Shown piece by piece: positions 1-8,481 of a stretch of 64,000 bases of DNA (positions are counted from its first letter, which is position 1; every line of letters starts with the position of its first letter). This DNA comes from Desulfitobacterium chlororespirans DSM 11544. Lineage in GTDB: Bacteria > Bacillota > Desulfitobacteriia > Desulfitobacteriales > Desulfitobacteriaceae. The DNA is taken from the NCBI RefSeq assembly GCF_900143285.1, contig NZ_FRDN01000011.1, forward strand, positions 62,001-126,000, read 5' to 3'. The translations under genes and the position numbers were made by a program. The notes under the pieces were generated by a model. It was not told the DNA's origin and ran no database searches. It was given only the letters and a program-made list of their open reading frames with translations.

Positions 1-195
1 CTCAGCTTTGAACCCATCATTGCTCCCTCTGTCCGCTATGAAGCCAGCCCGGCTCAGATCGAAGTTATTCCGGGCAAAATTAATTACAACTTGGTAAGGG
101 GCAGAGTCGATGCCGATTACCAACCTGGAAAAGTGGGCATCCAGGTGACTCAGTATCCCCGGCTCGATATTTCCGTAGTCGATGTTAGAGTATAG
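1..195 (+). CDS. DUF6470-type flagellar-locus protein, 3' end only
   Basis: An open frame enters from the left edge and ends at a TAG at 193-195, giving 64 residues that finish in LDISVVDVRV. The tail, with its repeated short beta-strand pattern and the phrase YEASPAQIEVIPGKINYNLV, resembles the DUF6470 (YviE-like) proteins that sit between flgL and fliW in many Firmicutes. Their biochemical role is unknown to me. The stop lies 20 bases before the fliW start, so the two are probably co-transcribed. The start and most of the protein lie outside the window, so the family call rests mainly on position. Confidence 0.6.
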   Translation, partial: LSFEPIIAPSVRYEASPAQIEVIPGKINYNLVRGRVDADYQPGKVGIQVTQYPRLDISVVDVRV

Positions 196-215
196 CTTTT
201 CAAGGAGGAAACGCA

Positions 216-674
216 ATGAAGATAGAATCCACACGATTTGGCACCCTTGAAGTGACTTCCGAGCAGATCATTCATTTTCCCCATGGAATTCCAGGCTTTC
301 TCGTCGAGAAAGCCTTTGTTCATTTGCCCCATGATGAAGACAGTCCTTTTTCCTTCCTGCAATCCACGGCAGAAGCGGATTTGTCCTTTCTGCTGGTGGA
401 TCCTTTCCCCTTCATTCCGAAGTATGAGTTTGTCCTTGATGATGAATTGGTTAGGGAATTGGAGCTTTCCGAAGAGAACCCTCCTCAGATTTTTTTGATT
501 GGCACCGTAAAAGAAAAAATCACTGATATGACCGTCAACCTCCTGGCACCCATCGTCGTCAATAGAGGTAAGGGTATCGGCAGACAGATTATCTTGGACA
601 AAACGGAGTACTCTATCCGCCACAAGCTTTTTCCTGAGGACCAAGCTCAGGGAACTCCTGAAGGAGGCGAGTAA
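216..674 (+). CDS. fliW: flagellar assembly factor FliW
   Basis: This 152-residue protein matches FliW in length and in its opening (STRFGTLEV then a HFPHGIPGF segment). In Bacillus, FliW binds either flagellin or CsrA. When flagellin is scarce FliW binds flagellin less and sequesters CsrA, which frees flagellin translation. The ATG at 216 follows an AAGGAGG site at about 200-206. The next gene, csrA, begins one base after the fliW stop, so the two partners are translated from one message. The flagellin gene they are expected to control lies about 1 kb downstream. The call is firm; the regulatory role is inferred from the family. Confidence 0.95.
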   Translation: MKIESTRFGTLEVTSEQIIHFPHGIPGFLVEKAFVHLPHDEDSPFSFLQSTAEADLSFLLVDPFPFIPKYEFVLDDELVRELELSEENPPQIFLIGTVKEKITDMTVNLLAPIVVNRGKGIGRQIILDKTEYSIRHKLFPEDQAQGTPEGGE

Positions 675-675
675 G

Positions 676-909
676 ATGCTGGCACTCACCCGCAAAGCAG
701 GAGGGCGCATCGTCATCGGCGATAACATCGTCATCACCGTCGTCGCTATTAAAGGAGACAGTATCCGCCTCACCATCGATGCCCCGAAAGAGATCAAAAT
801 CTACCGTGGGGAAATCTATGATGCCATTGCTGCGGAGAATAAAGAGGCGGCTATCCCTGCGGATTTATCAGAGTTGACTGTTTTAAAGGAGCTTCATATC
901 AAAAAATAG
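676..909 (+). CDS. csrA: carbon storage regulator CsrA (translational repressor)
   Basis: The 77-residue protein has the typical CsrA beginning, MLALTRKAGGRIVIGDNI, and the beta-strand pattern ending near IYRGEIYDAI. CsrA dimers bind RNA at GGA motifs in hairpin loops, often covering the ribosome-binding site. It starts one base after the fliW stop, with the GGAGGCGAG at the end of fliW acting as its ribosome-binding site. A long hairpin directly follows the stop. The nearby flagellin leader contains a hairpin with GGA in its loop, a likely target. The protein is a little longer than E. coli CsrA (61 residues), as usual in Firmicutes. Confidence 0.97.
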   Translation: MLALTRKAGGRIVIGDNIVITVVAIKGDSIRLTIDAPKEIKIYRGEIYDAIAAENKEAAIPADLSELTVLKELHIKK

Positions 910-914
910 ACTAA

Positions 915-952
915 AAGAGAGGAAATCAGGCAATTACCTGATTTCCTCTCTT
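915..952 (+). terminator. perfect 16-bp hairpin after csrA
   Basis: The arms 915-930 and 937-952 are exact inverted repeats around the six-base loop CAATTA. No clean T-run follows, so termination may be partial. The right arm touches the -35 element of the next promoter. Confidence 0.7.
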
Positions 953-978
953 AAGTATTGTTCTTGTTTTGCCGATAA
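952..978 (+). promoter_or_regulatory. sigma-28 (SigD) promoter of flaG1
   Basis: TAAG at 952-955, a 15-base spacer and GCCGATAA at 971-978 match the sigma-28 consensus TAAA-N15-GCCGATAA with one mismatch. The gene starts about 40 bases downstream. Confidence 0.75.
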
Positions 979-1018
979 TCTAAATAAGATAGCGTAAAAA
1001 GGGAGAAGGGGTGGTCAT

Positions 1019-1417
1019 ATGGATGTGGTTGCAGCAAAACAAGTGCCGGCACAAGTGAATATGAACAATTATCTATCCAATCCGGAGGTGGCAAAGCCTG
1101 ATGAACTGTCAATGAATAAACCTGCAGCGCCCAATAAATCGGAAGCAGGGAAAAATCAATCCCAATCTGAAGACAAGGGAAAAGAAGAGCTGACCCGTGA
1201 GGATGTTTACGACTTGACCGAACATCTCAATAAATTTATGGTCAAGGTCAATGCGGATCTGCGATTTGAAATGCATGAGGGAACCCAGCGGCTTATGGTC
1301 AAATTTATCGATATAAAAAATAATCAGGTGATCAAGGAATTCCCGCCCCATGAGTTGCTGGATACGCTGGCGGCCATAAGGGATTACGTTGGTATACTGT
1401 TGGACAAGAGAGTTTGA
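1019..1417 (+). CDS. flaG: FlaG family flagellar protein (copy 1)
   Basis: The 132-residue protein has a charged, low-complexity first half and a conserved second half (LTEHLNKFMVKVNADLRFEM, then a VIKEFPPHELLDTLAAIRDYVG end) that is typical of FlaG. FlaG proteins affect filament length and are encoded beside flagellin or fliD; their mechanism is unclear. It starts at ATG 1019 behind a GGGAGAAGGGG site and has its own sigma-28 promoter, so it belongs to the late flagellar genes. A second, diverged copy is at 8850-9227, and both keep the FMxLxNxxxRFEVHE-type core. Confidence 0.85.
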   Translation: MDVVAAKQVPAQVNMNNYLSNPEVAKPDELSMNKPAAPNKSEAGKNQSQSEDKGKEELTREDVYDLTEHLNKFMVKVNADLRFEMHEGTQRLMVKFIDIKNNQVIKEFPPHELLDTLAAIRDYVGILLDKRV

Positions 1418-1543
1418 TTTGCCTGTAGGAATGAGTGTTTGTATTAAACCTTATAATTGCCAGATACAGAGTGAAATATTAAGAAAAGAAGAGAAAAATT
1501 CAGAGAAATAGCGTTTTGAGACACTATTTGAAGTACTAAGAGC

Positions 1544-1570
1544 TAAAGAAAGCCAAAGATTTTACGATAC
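1544..1570 (+). promoter_or_regulatory. sigma-28 promoter of flagellin
   Basis: TAAA at 1544-1547, a 15-base spacer and TACGATAC at 1563-1570 fit the sigma-28 pattern, with a weaker -10 than the flaG1 promoter. It predicts an untranslated leader of roughly 105-110 bases before the flagellin ATG. Confidence 0.6.
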
Positions 1571-1590
1571 TAATAGTAAGCGGGATAGAT

Positions 1591-1676
1591 GTTTCCCCTG
1601 CCGGCCGGAGGACGGAAACCTATCATCTGCAGAATACATGCATGGGCAAGGATGCCCGGCATCAAAATCAAGGAGG
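1591..1676 (+). promoter_or_regulatory. flagellin leader with predicted CsrA-binding hairpins
   Basis: GGGC-AAGGAT-GCCC at 1644-1657 folds into a four-pair hairpin whose loop exposes AAGGA, the classic CsrA recognition form. The ribosome-binding site AAGGAGG (about 1670-1676) has a second GGA about 20 bases downstream. Upstream, 1591-1619 can form a GTTTCC/GGAAAC stem enclosing another GGAGGA run. This resembles the two-site arrangement in the Bacillus hag leader. CsrA binding is inferred. Confidence 0.6.
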
Positions 1677-1684
1677 AAAAAACT

Positions 1685-3487
1685 ATGATTATTAATCACA
1701 ATATGTCGGCTATTAATACCTATCGCCAACTGACCGTCAACAATGGTCAAACCAGCAAGTCCCTGGAAAAGCTTTCTTCAGGTCTGCGTATCAACCGCGC
1801 CGGTGACGACGCTGCCGGTTTGGCCATCAGTGAGAAGATGCGCGGTCAGATCCGAGGACTTGATCAAGCTTCCCGTAATGCCCAGGACGCTATCTCTCTC
1901 ATTAATACGGCCGAAGGTTCCTTAAACGAGACCCACAGCATTCTCCAGCGGATGCGGGAGCTGGCTGTTCAAGCTTCCAATGATACCAACACAGAAGATG
2001 ACCGCATGGAAATCCAAAAGGAAATCAACCAGCTTACCTCTGAAATCAACCGGATTGGCAATACCACTGAGTTCAACACCATGAAGCTTCTGGACGGCAC
2101 CAAGGCCATTACAACGGAAACTACTGCTGCCACGACAAAAGATATTGCTACGATTGTGGCTGGAAAAGGCGGAGATGTTACCGTAAATAAAGCCGTAGGA
2201 GTAACCGCGGGTACCGGATGGGATGAAGCAACTACTCAAGTTACTATCGGGGTAGATAGTAATGCCGATGAAAAGGTACAGTGGGATAAGATTGATTTAA
2301 CAGCAGCCGGAGGCGCAAAGGTAACCCTAACAAAGGCGGCCGGCGGTGACCTGAAAATTGCAATAGCTGCAACGGATAAGGACGGAAATGAAGTTGCCCA
2401 TGAGATGACCGTCACGGCCAAGAATCTGGAAGCCGCGGCAAAGAATGGGGTGTACAAGGCCGAATTCCACGGAGTATCCTTCGATTTAGATGTGGATAAG
2501 TTTAAGGAAATTGCCGACGGTCAAACGACTGAGATTGATTTGACTACGAGATTTGGCACTACCGATGATGAGAAAGACGTTAAGGGTACCTATGGCTTGA
2601 AAAGCGATTATAAGAGTGGGTATGCAGATTTTACCAACTTTAAAATTGATGGAGCCAACGCTGCCTTAGCTGGAGTAGCTAAACTGGAAGTTGAACTTGG
2701 TGGCGCTGGAACTGAAGTTACTGTAAAAGGATATGCTGCGGACGGCACCACCGTGTTATTAAATGATAAAATAACACTTCCGACTGCTCTTGACTCTGGC
2801 GACAGCTTTTCCTATGAGGAAAATGGCATTAAATTCACTTTTGACATAAGTGATGATGCAGCCGGAGATCCTGTTTTGGCCTTTAAGACCAATCAAATTG
2901 ATATTTCCGATCTGGCTGCTACCTTTGGCTCGAAGAAGGTTGTGGATCAGGAAGCAACAACTACAGTAACAGCCGATAATTCCCTGAAGATGCAGACCGG
3001 TGCTAACGCCGGGCAGGCGATGGCTATTGACATCTCGGATATGAGATCCGTTGCTTTGGCCGTATCCTCCACTACAGCTTCTGCTACTAAAGAAGTAATT
3101 GACAGCATGGGAGAAAAGGTAACAGCCCATTATACCGCAGTATCTAATGTTACTAAAGGAACCGACAATGAGGCTATCGAATATGCTCTTGATGTCTCCA
3201 CAGCAGCTAAGGCTTCCGCTGCCGTTAAGGTGATTAACGACAGCATTACGGCTGTATCCGCTGAACGTTCCAAGCTGGGTGCGTTCACGAATCGTTTGGA
3301 GCACACCATCAACAACCTGGGAACCTCCAGTGAGAACCTGACAGCTGCTGAGTCCCGCATTCGTGACGTGGACATGGCGAAAGAAATGATGAACTTCCAA
3401 AAGAACAACATCCTTTCTCAAGCAGCTCAGGCTATGCTGGCTCAAGCTAACCAACAGCCCCAGGGCGTTCTTCAATTACTCCGTTAA
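1685..3487 (+). CDS. fliC: flagellin, long form with large central domain
   Basis: This is the filament subunit. The start at ATG 1685 follows an AAGGAGG site and gives [16 protein letters not shown], the usual flagellin beginning; an in-frame ATG at 1589 lies in the leader and has no ribosome-binding site. The 600-residue protein has the conserved D0/D1 region at about 1-140, with [20 protein letters not shown], and again at about 515-600, ending [13 protein letters not shown]. Residues 140-510 form a variable, Lys-, Thr- and Ala-rich outer region. Bacillus Hag is about 304 residues, so this is a large flagellin. The lysine methylase fliB follows, so surface lysines may be methylated. It is probably controlled by sigma-28 and CsrA/FliW. 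Confidence 0.96.
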   Translation: MIINHNMSAINTYRQLTVNNGQTSKSLEKLSSGLRINRAGDDAAGLAISEKMRGQIRGLDQASRNAQDAISLINTAEGSLNETHSILQRMRELAVQASNDTNTEDDRMEIQKEINQLTSEINRIGNTTEFNTMKLLDGTKAITTETTAATTKDIATIVAGKGGDVTVNKAVGVTAGTGWDEATTQVTIGVDSNADEKVQWDKIDLTAAGGAKVTLTKAAGGDLKIAIAATDKDGNEVAHEMTVTAKNLEAAAKNGVYKAEFHGVSFDLDVDKFKEIADGQTTEIDLTTRFGTTDDEKDVKGTYGLKSDYKSGYADFTNFKIDGANAALAGVAKLEVELGGAGTEVTVKGYAADGTTVLLNDKITLPTALDSGDSFSYEENGIKFTFDISDDAAGDPVLAFKTNQIDISDLAATFGSKKVVDQEATTTVTADNSLKMQTGANAGQAMAIDISDMRSVALAVSSTTASATKEVIDSMGEKVTAHYTAVSNVTKGTDNEAIEYALDVSTAAKASAAVKVINDSITAVSAERSKLGAFTNRLEHTINNLGTSSENLTAAESRIRDVDMAKEMMNFQKNNILSQAAQAMLAQANQQPQGVLQLLR

Positions 3488-3536
3488 TTCGGCAGGGAGA
3501 TTTCTTAAGGTAAATTCACATAGGAAAATCATGTTT

Positions 3537-3572
3537 AAGGAGTCAGGGACGCTTGTCTCTGACTCCTTTTAT
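3537..3572 (+). terminator. intrinsic terminator of flagellin
   Basis: A 14-bp stem (3537-3550 with 3555-3568, one G-U pair) around a GCTT loop is followed by a T-run. Confidence 0.85.
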
Positions 3573-3621
3573 ATATAGTAGTATACAAATCCGCAGTTTA
3601 ACCGGTGAGGAGAGCTAGACT

Positions 3622-4866
3622 ATGTCAGATAATATCCGCAAATTACTCCAGCCCCAGTATCTCAGCACATTCCAATGCATCGGCCCTGCCTGTGAGGACA
3701 GCTGTTGTATTGGCTGGCGGGTTCAGATAGACAAAGAGACGTATCAGCGGTATCGGGAATGCCTGGATACGGATCTCCGGCCCCAAATGGATGCTAAAGT
3801 CAAACGCCACCGCACCAATGCCGGAGAAAGTAATTACGCCAAAATCAAGCTCAATAAAGATGGCAGATGTCCCTTTATCGATGCCGACAAGCTGTGCTCC
3901 ATACAGCGTAAACTAGGGGAAGACTATTTGTCTGTGACCTGCTCCACCTATCCCCGTATGGTCAATACGGTCAATCATGTGCTGGAGAAATCCCTTACCA
4001 TGTCCTGCCCGGAGGCTGCTCGCTTAGCCCTTTTGGATCCCCGGCTGATGTCCTTTGATGAGACGGTGGAAGAAGGAAGCAGGCGCCGGCACGGCGGCAG
4101 GGTTATCGATACTGCTGATTATAAGACCATCTATACTCCTTTGAAGTATTTCTGGGAGCTCCGGGTCTTTATCATTGCTTTGATTCAGAATCGCGCTTAT
4201 CCCCTCTGGCAACGCTTGATTATTTTGGGTTTGTTCTGCCGTCAGTTGGAGGCATTTATTGATGAAGGGAAAGTGCAGGAGATACCGCTTTTGATCGGAC
4301 GCTATATCAATTATCTTGAGCAAGGTGATTTTAGGGAGGAATTGAATGCTGTCCCCCATGAGCTGACCATTCAAATGGAGCTGATGAAGGAGATCGCCGA
4401 TGAGCGTGTGGCCTCCGGTGTGACGAGTAAGCGTTTCATGGAGTGCTTTGCGGAATTTCTCTTGGGTATCCAATATACTGCCGGGTCTGCCAAGGAAGAA
4501 ATCGGTCAGCGTTATGCTCAGGCTGCTCAGGACTATTATCACCCTTTGATGGAACAGCATGAGTACATTTTAGAAAATTATTTGGTGAACTATGTCTTTA
4601 AGAACCTCTTTCCCTTTGATGGAGAGAAGCGTGTCTTTGATAATTACGTAAAGTTAATTGTTCACTATGCGATGATAAAACTGTTCCTCATCGGGATGGC
4701 CGGGTGCCATAAGGAGAATTTTAACACCGATCATGTAGTGAAACTCATCCAATCCTTTTCGAAAACAGTGGAACATAATGCTGCTTATCTTAAGAACATT
4801 CTAACTTTACTCAGGGCCAACGGCTTTAACACTATGCCCTATATGGCTATTTTGATTAAGAATTGA
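3622..4866 (+). CDS. fliB: flagellin lysine-N-methylase FliB
   Basis: The 414-residue protein has the FliB signature near its start: C19, C24, C28 and C29 (CIGPACEDSCC), followed by further conserved cysteines in GRCPF, KLCSI, VTCSTYPR and MSCPEA. FliB methylates the side-chain amino groups of flagellin lysines, and the cysteines are thought to hold an iron-sulfur centre. It lies directly after the flagellin gene and its terminator, with a GAGGAGAG site before ATG 3622. The rest of the protein is helical and poorly conserved. The placement suggests that the large flagellin just upstream is its substrate. Confidence 0.88.
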   Translation: MSDNIRKLLQPQYLSTFQCIGPACEDSCCIGWRVQIDKETYQRYRECLDTDLRPQMDAKVKRHRTNAGESNYAKIKLNKDGRCPFIDADKLCSIQRKLGEDYLSVTCSTYPRMVNTVNHVLEKSLTMSCPEAARLALLDPRLMSFDETVEEGSRRRHGGRVIDTADYKTIYTPLKYFWELRVFIIALIQNRAYPLWQRLIILGLFCRQLEAFIDEGKVQEIPLLIGRYINYLEQGDFREELNAVPHELTIQMELMKEIADERVASGVTSKRFMECFAEFLLGIQYTAGSAKEEIGQRYAQAAQDYYHPLMEQHEYILENYLVNYVFKNLFPFDGEKRVFDNYVKLIVHYAMIKLFLIGMAGCHKENFNTDHVVKLIQSFSKTVEHNAAYLKNILTLLRANGFNTMPYMAILIKN

Positions 4867-4870
4867 GCTG

Positions 4871-5266
4871 GTGGATATGAATCAGGGGACCAGTCAAAGG
4901 GCTCAAATTATCCATTATAGCTTGGAGCTTCTGCCGACGATTGAAGAAGCGCTGTTACATATGCAGAAGCAGCTCGAGGAGCTTCGCCTGGAGGAATCAG
5001 CGGTATTATTGACGGATGTCTCTCAGGCTATTGGGAAGATCGTCCATTATTCCCTGCCCATGCTCAATGAGAGCCGTGATCAGTTCATGATGGATGCCAT
5101 CATAGGCCTTCGTGAGAGCATGGAGTTAATTGCGGATGCCTATGAGGACAGCAATCTGGCGGGGATACAGGACGCTTTAAGGGGAAGGCTCATACCGGCC
5201 TTTGTTCATTGGCGGTATGAGCTGCTTAAAAGCCTTGGGCCGGCGATAGCAGAATGTTGCAATTAA
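4871..5266 (+). CDS. small helical protein of unknown function, fliB-linked
   Basis: I do not recognise this 131-residue protein with confidence. It is acidic, predicted almost all helical, and has no signal peptide or membrane segment. A central ALLHMQKQLEELRLEESAVLLTDV segment could form a coiled coil. It begins four bases after the fliB stop, at GTG 4871 or ATG 4877, without a good ribosome-binding site, so translation is probably coupled to fliB. Similar small proteins occur beside flagellar chaperone and cap genes in clostridia, possibly of the DUF8042 type. A chaperone or methylase accessory role is only a guess. Confidence 0.6.
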   Translation: MDMNQGTSQRAQIIHYSLELLPTIEEALLHMQKQLEELRLEESAVLLTDVSQAIGKIVHYSLPMLNESRDQFMMDAIIGLRESMELIADAYEDSNLAGIQDALRGRLIPAFVHWRYELLKSLGPAIAECCN

Positions 5267-5271
5267 GATGG

Positions 5272-5321
5272 CAACACCTGTCCCAAATACGAAAGTGCTT
5301 TCGTATTTGGGACAGGTGTTG
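5272..5321. repeat. perfect 24-bp inverted repeat with 2-base loop
   Basis: The arms 5272-5295 and 5298-5321 are exact reverse complements around TG. No T-run follows in either direction within a few bases. It could act as a bidirectional transcription barrier or be a dispersed palindromic element. Confidence 0.8.
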
Positions 5322-5400
5322 ATGGCTGCGTAGAATCTGGGCTGGTTAACCTTAATCTACATTAAAATATCTTCAAACCCTTCAGAAAAAATGATTTTGA

Positions 5401-5408
5401 TCCGATAC
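5401..5408 (+). promoter_or_regulatory. possible sigma-28 -10 element before fliD
   Basis: TCCGATAC resembles the sigma-28 -10 box and is nearly the same as the flagellin one. A good TAAA -35 element at the right distance is missing, so this is tentative. The fliD start is 64 bases downstream. Confidence 0.4.
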
Positions 5409-5471
5409 TATAAATGGAAGTAAGCATTTCCGCTCTGAGAGGAGTGGGGGAATAAGCGGGAGGGTGACTTT

Positions 5472-7997
5472 ATGCGTACATATGGCTTAAGCGGTTCCGG
5501 TATGGATATAGATCAAATGGTCAAAGACATCATGAAGGCCCAGCGTGTTAAATACGATAATTTATATAAAACGAAAACTCAGCTTGAGTGGCAGAAAACC
5601 GACTATAATGCCATCTATAAGACCTTGAACCAGTTTCGGAACACTATTTTTGATTCAAGAATGCAAAGCAATCTGGCCATGAGAAAAGTAACCTCCAATA
5701 ATACGGCGGTGACAGCCACAGCCACGGCAGGTGCGGCTAAGATCAGCCATACTATTGCGGTGAATCAATTAGCGGCAGGAGTGCAGCGGGCCAGCAGCGC
5801 TGCGATTACTACCGGAGAAAGCAAAGAAAACCTGGTGAAGCAGCTGGGTATTCAGCCTAATGCTTTCACGGTGAAGCTCAAGAATGGAGAGGCCTCCGCT
5901 GATATCGTGGTTGATCCCAGCGCCAGTATTTATGAACTGGTTAATAGTATCAATAAAGCCAATATTGGGGTAACGGCCAGCTATGATGCTACCATTGACC
6001 GTTTCTTTCTGGCCACTACCCAGACAGGAGCCCAGGCAGGCTTGGATTTCTCCGGTAATAGTTCCCTTGGGTTGGATTTTCTCCAGAATAAATTAAAAAT
6101 AAATACTGGGTCCTCAGTGACAGCAGCAGGAATAAGCAGCTCGGCGGCGATTGAGGCTGATGGCGGCGTTCCTATAGGCAATGCGTTTTCCGGGCTGACA
6201 GGGTCGTTCCAGCTGAGTATCAAGAATGCCAGTCAAGGGACTGAAGCCAATATTCAGATTGACTTGACCACAGATACCTTGAATACTATTGCCCAAAAGA
6301 TTTCCAGTGCGACGGGAGTCGAGGCTGAGGCCGTCTACGATCCTGCGGAGAGACGGTTTACGATCAAGGCAAAAATAGAGGGCGAGGTATTGGATCTTTC
6401 TGCGAATACGGGGCTTGCCGCTCAATTTCTTACTGCAGATCTAAAACTCGGCGATGATGTAAGCGGACTTGGCAATATAAGCGGTGAAGGAGTGAAAAGC
6501 ACTGCTCCTATCGTTGAAGCGACGGATAATATTGTTTTAGCCGAGCTTTTTGAAGGATTATCAGGAAGCTTTGACTTGAAGCTAAGGAATGGAGAAAATA
6601 CGGAGACCATTACCATCGATACAGCCACGGATACCCTGGCTACGCTAAAGGCGAAAATTGAGGGCGCAGCAGGGATCAATGCTCAGGTGAGCTTTGACAG
6701 CACCTCCGGCAAGCTGACGATTGGTGTGACAGATGAGGGGACTTTGAGCTTTGCGGGCAGCTCCGAGGCAGGGCTGGGATTCCTGACGAAGAACTTGCGC
6801 TTGGTGAACACCGTTCAAATTACTAAGGAAAATCAAGCTGAAAGCACTTCCGCAATGTTTGCCGATTTGGGGGATCGGGAGATTTCCGGTCAGTTTGATG
6901 ATATGTCCGGCGGCAGTTTCGTTATCAGGGTAAAGAATGGTGCGGGGGAAGTGGAGGAAATAGGGGTTGATACCTCTGTAAATACTCTTGACGAGCTTTT
7001 GGGAATGTTCAATGCAAAGTTCGGAGCGGGTACCGCCGAATACCTTGATGGAAAAGTGACTCTTAAAGCCCCGGACAACGACACCTTTGACTTCAGCGGC
7101 AGTGATCCTGCGGCTATTGACTTCCTGACCAATAAACTAAACCTGAATATCATATCCCAGAAAGGGCAGGATGCGGAGGTTACCCTTGATGGAGCCAGTT
7201 TTGCCCAATCCAGTAATGTTTTCACTGTGTCAGGGGTGACCTATACCTTAAACAACACCACTGAAGCTGGAAAATCAGCGAGCATAGTTGTTACACCGGA
7301 TAACGATAAAACAGTTGAAGCGGTAAAGAAGATAGTGGATGAGTACAACAAGGTTCTTGAATTGTTGAATTCGGAAGTGAATGAGGCGAAATACAGAGAT
7401 TATCTTCCTTTAACAGATGAAGAAAAGGGAGCCCTGACAGATGATCAGATCAAGGCGTGGGAGGAGAAGGCCAAAAGCGGTCTTTTAAGGCGGGATCCCA
7501 TTCTCACCGATCTTATCTATAAGATGAGAAATAGCTTCACCGATAATATCAGCGGTATGACCGGCGAATACCGGAATGCCTCTTCCATAGGGATCAGCAC
7601 CTATTTGGGGGATGTCAGTGAAGGCGGTAAACTTTATCTGGATGAAGAAGAACTGCGCAAAGCATTGAGCGCCGATTCGGATATCGTCTATAAGCTTTTC
7701 AGTGTCGACGGTGATTCTTCCGCTCAGGATGGGGTGTTGACCCGCATCTATGATCAACTGAAATCTGCCACAGATAAACTTGTGGATAAAGCAGGCACCA
7801 CAGCCTCGGCTCTTTATGATACGAAAAGTTATCTTGGTAAGCAGCTTGATGATATGGAAGATCGAATGGAAGCGATGAGCAAACGGTTGAGTGCTATGGA
7901 AACTCGTTATTATAAACAATTTGACGCCATGGAGGTAGCGCTTAACCAATTAAGTCAGCAGAGTTCTTGGCTGTTACAGCAGTTTTCCAACGGATAG
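5472..7997 (+). CDS. fliD: flagellar filament cap FliD with four internal repeats
   Basis: FliD forms the cap at the filament tip and folds exported flagellin into place. The N-terminal FliD domain (MRTYGLSGSGMDIDQMVKDIM) and the C-terminal coiled-coil region (about 740-841, ending LSQQSSWLLQQFSNG) are typical. At 841 residues it is much longer than the usual 450-700. The extra length is four related modules of about 80 residues at roughly 131-211, 244-324, 365-446 and 481-559. Each runs from a (G)SFxxxxKNG start through an xTLxxLxxxI helix to an LxFLTxxLxL end, like the flagellin hook IN motif. The ATG follows GGGAGGGTGA. fliS, its usual neighbour, is next. Confidence 0.93.
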   Translation: MRTYGLSGSGMDIDQMVKDIMKAQRVKYDNLYKTKTQLEWQKTDYNAIYKTLNQFRNTIFDSRMQSNLAMRKVTSNNTAVTATATAGAAKISHTIAVNQLAAGVQRASSAAITTGESKENLVKQLGIQPNAFTVKLKNGEASADIVVDPSASIYELVNSINKANIGVTASYDATIDRFFLATTQTGAQAGLDFSGNSSLGLDFLQNKLKINTGSSVTAAGISSSAAIEADGGVPIGNAFSGLTGSFQLSIKNASQGTEANIQIDLTTDTLNTIAQKISSATGVEAEAVYDPAERRFTIKAKIEGEVLDLSANTGLAAQFLTADLKLGDDVSGLGNISGEGVKSTAPIVEATDNIVLAELFEGLSGSFDLKLRNGENTETITIDTATDTLATLKAKIEGAAGINAQVSFDSTSGKLTIGVTDEGTLSFAGSSEAGLGFLTKNLRLVNTVQITKENQAESTSAMFADLGDREISGQFDDMSGGSFVIRVKNGAGEVEEIGVDTSVNTLDELLGMFNAKFGAGTAEYLDGKVTLKAPDNDTFDFSGSDPAAIDFLTNKLNLNIISQKGQDAEVTLDGASFAQSSNVFTVSGVTYTLNNTTEAGKSASIVVTPDNDKTVEAVKKIVDEYNKVLELLNSEVNEAKYRDYLPLTDEEKGALTDDQIKAWEEKAKSGLLRRDPILTDLIYKMRNSFTDNISGMTGEYRNASSIGISTYLGDVSEGGKLYLDEEELRKALSADSDIVYKLFSVDGDSSAQDGVLTRIYDQLKSATDKLVDKAGTTASALYDTKSYLGKQLDDMEDRMEAMSKRLSAMETRYYKQFDAMEVALNQLSQQSSWLLQQFSNG

Positions 7998-8082
7998 AAA
8001 GGATTAGGCTGAACATATCAGTAATGCCGACAGATCGAGTCTTAAATGAATAGTATAAAATGTAAGGTTTGGAGGGTTTCAT

Positions 8083-8481
8083 ATGCTTAATTCCCAAGCA
8101 GCTATGGCCAACGCTTACAAAAATCAGCAGATCATGACTGCTTCACCAGAGCAACTGACCTTACTCCTCTATAACGGAGCCTTGCGCTTCTTAAATGAAA
8201 GCATCCAGGCTATGGAGGAGGGAGAACTTCAAAAATCCCATAACGCCAATATGCGCGTACAGGCTATTATCAGTGAGTTTGTAGTTACTTTGGATATGAA
8301 TTATGAGATCTCCCAAAATTGGGCGGCACTTTATGAATATATCGAGCACTGCCTGATCGAGGGCAATGTGAAAAAGGATGTCCAACAGTTGAATAACGCT
8401 AAAGCAATCCTGGAGGATATGCGCAATACCTGGCAGGAAGCTATGAAGCTGGCTCAGCAGGCTAAGGTGGCCGGGGTATGA
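8083..8481 (+). CDS. fliS: flagellin export chaperone FliS
   Basis: The 132-residue helical protein has the FliS pattern, with MTASPEQLTLLLYNGALRFL near the start and a tyrosine-containing YEYIEHCLIEGN segment. FliS binds the C-terminal helices of flagellin in the cytoplasm and stops it from polymerising before export. It follows fliD and starts at ATG 8083 behind a GGAGGG site. Its stop overlaps the start of the next gene by four bases (ATGA), so the two are coupled. The order fliD-fliS-fliT-like is conserved in Firmicutes. Confidence 0.95.
   Translation: MLNSQAAMANAYKNQQIMTASPEQLTLLLYNGALRFLNESIQAMEEGELQKSHNANMRVQAIISEFVVTLDMNYEISQNWAALYEYIEHCLIEGNVKKDVQQLNNAKAILEDMRNTWQEAMKLAQQAKVAGV

Noticed and set aside
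150-797. 215-residue minus-strand frame opposite fliW and csrA
   Set aside because: It overlaps two certain genes and shows no family pattern.
1589-1684. Upstream in-frame ATG extending flagellin by 32 residues
   Set aside because: It has no ribosome-binding site, lies in the structured leader, and flagellins begin with MIINHN-type sequence at 1685.
2759-3475. 238-residue open frame opposite flagellin
   Set aside because: It lies entirely within the conserved flagellin gene, has no ribosome-binding site and has no recognisable motif.
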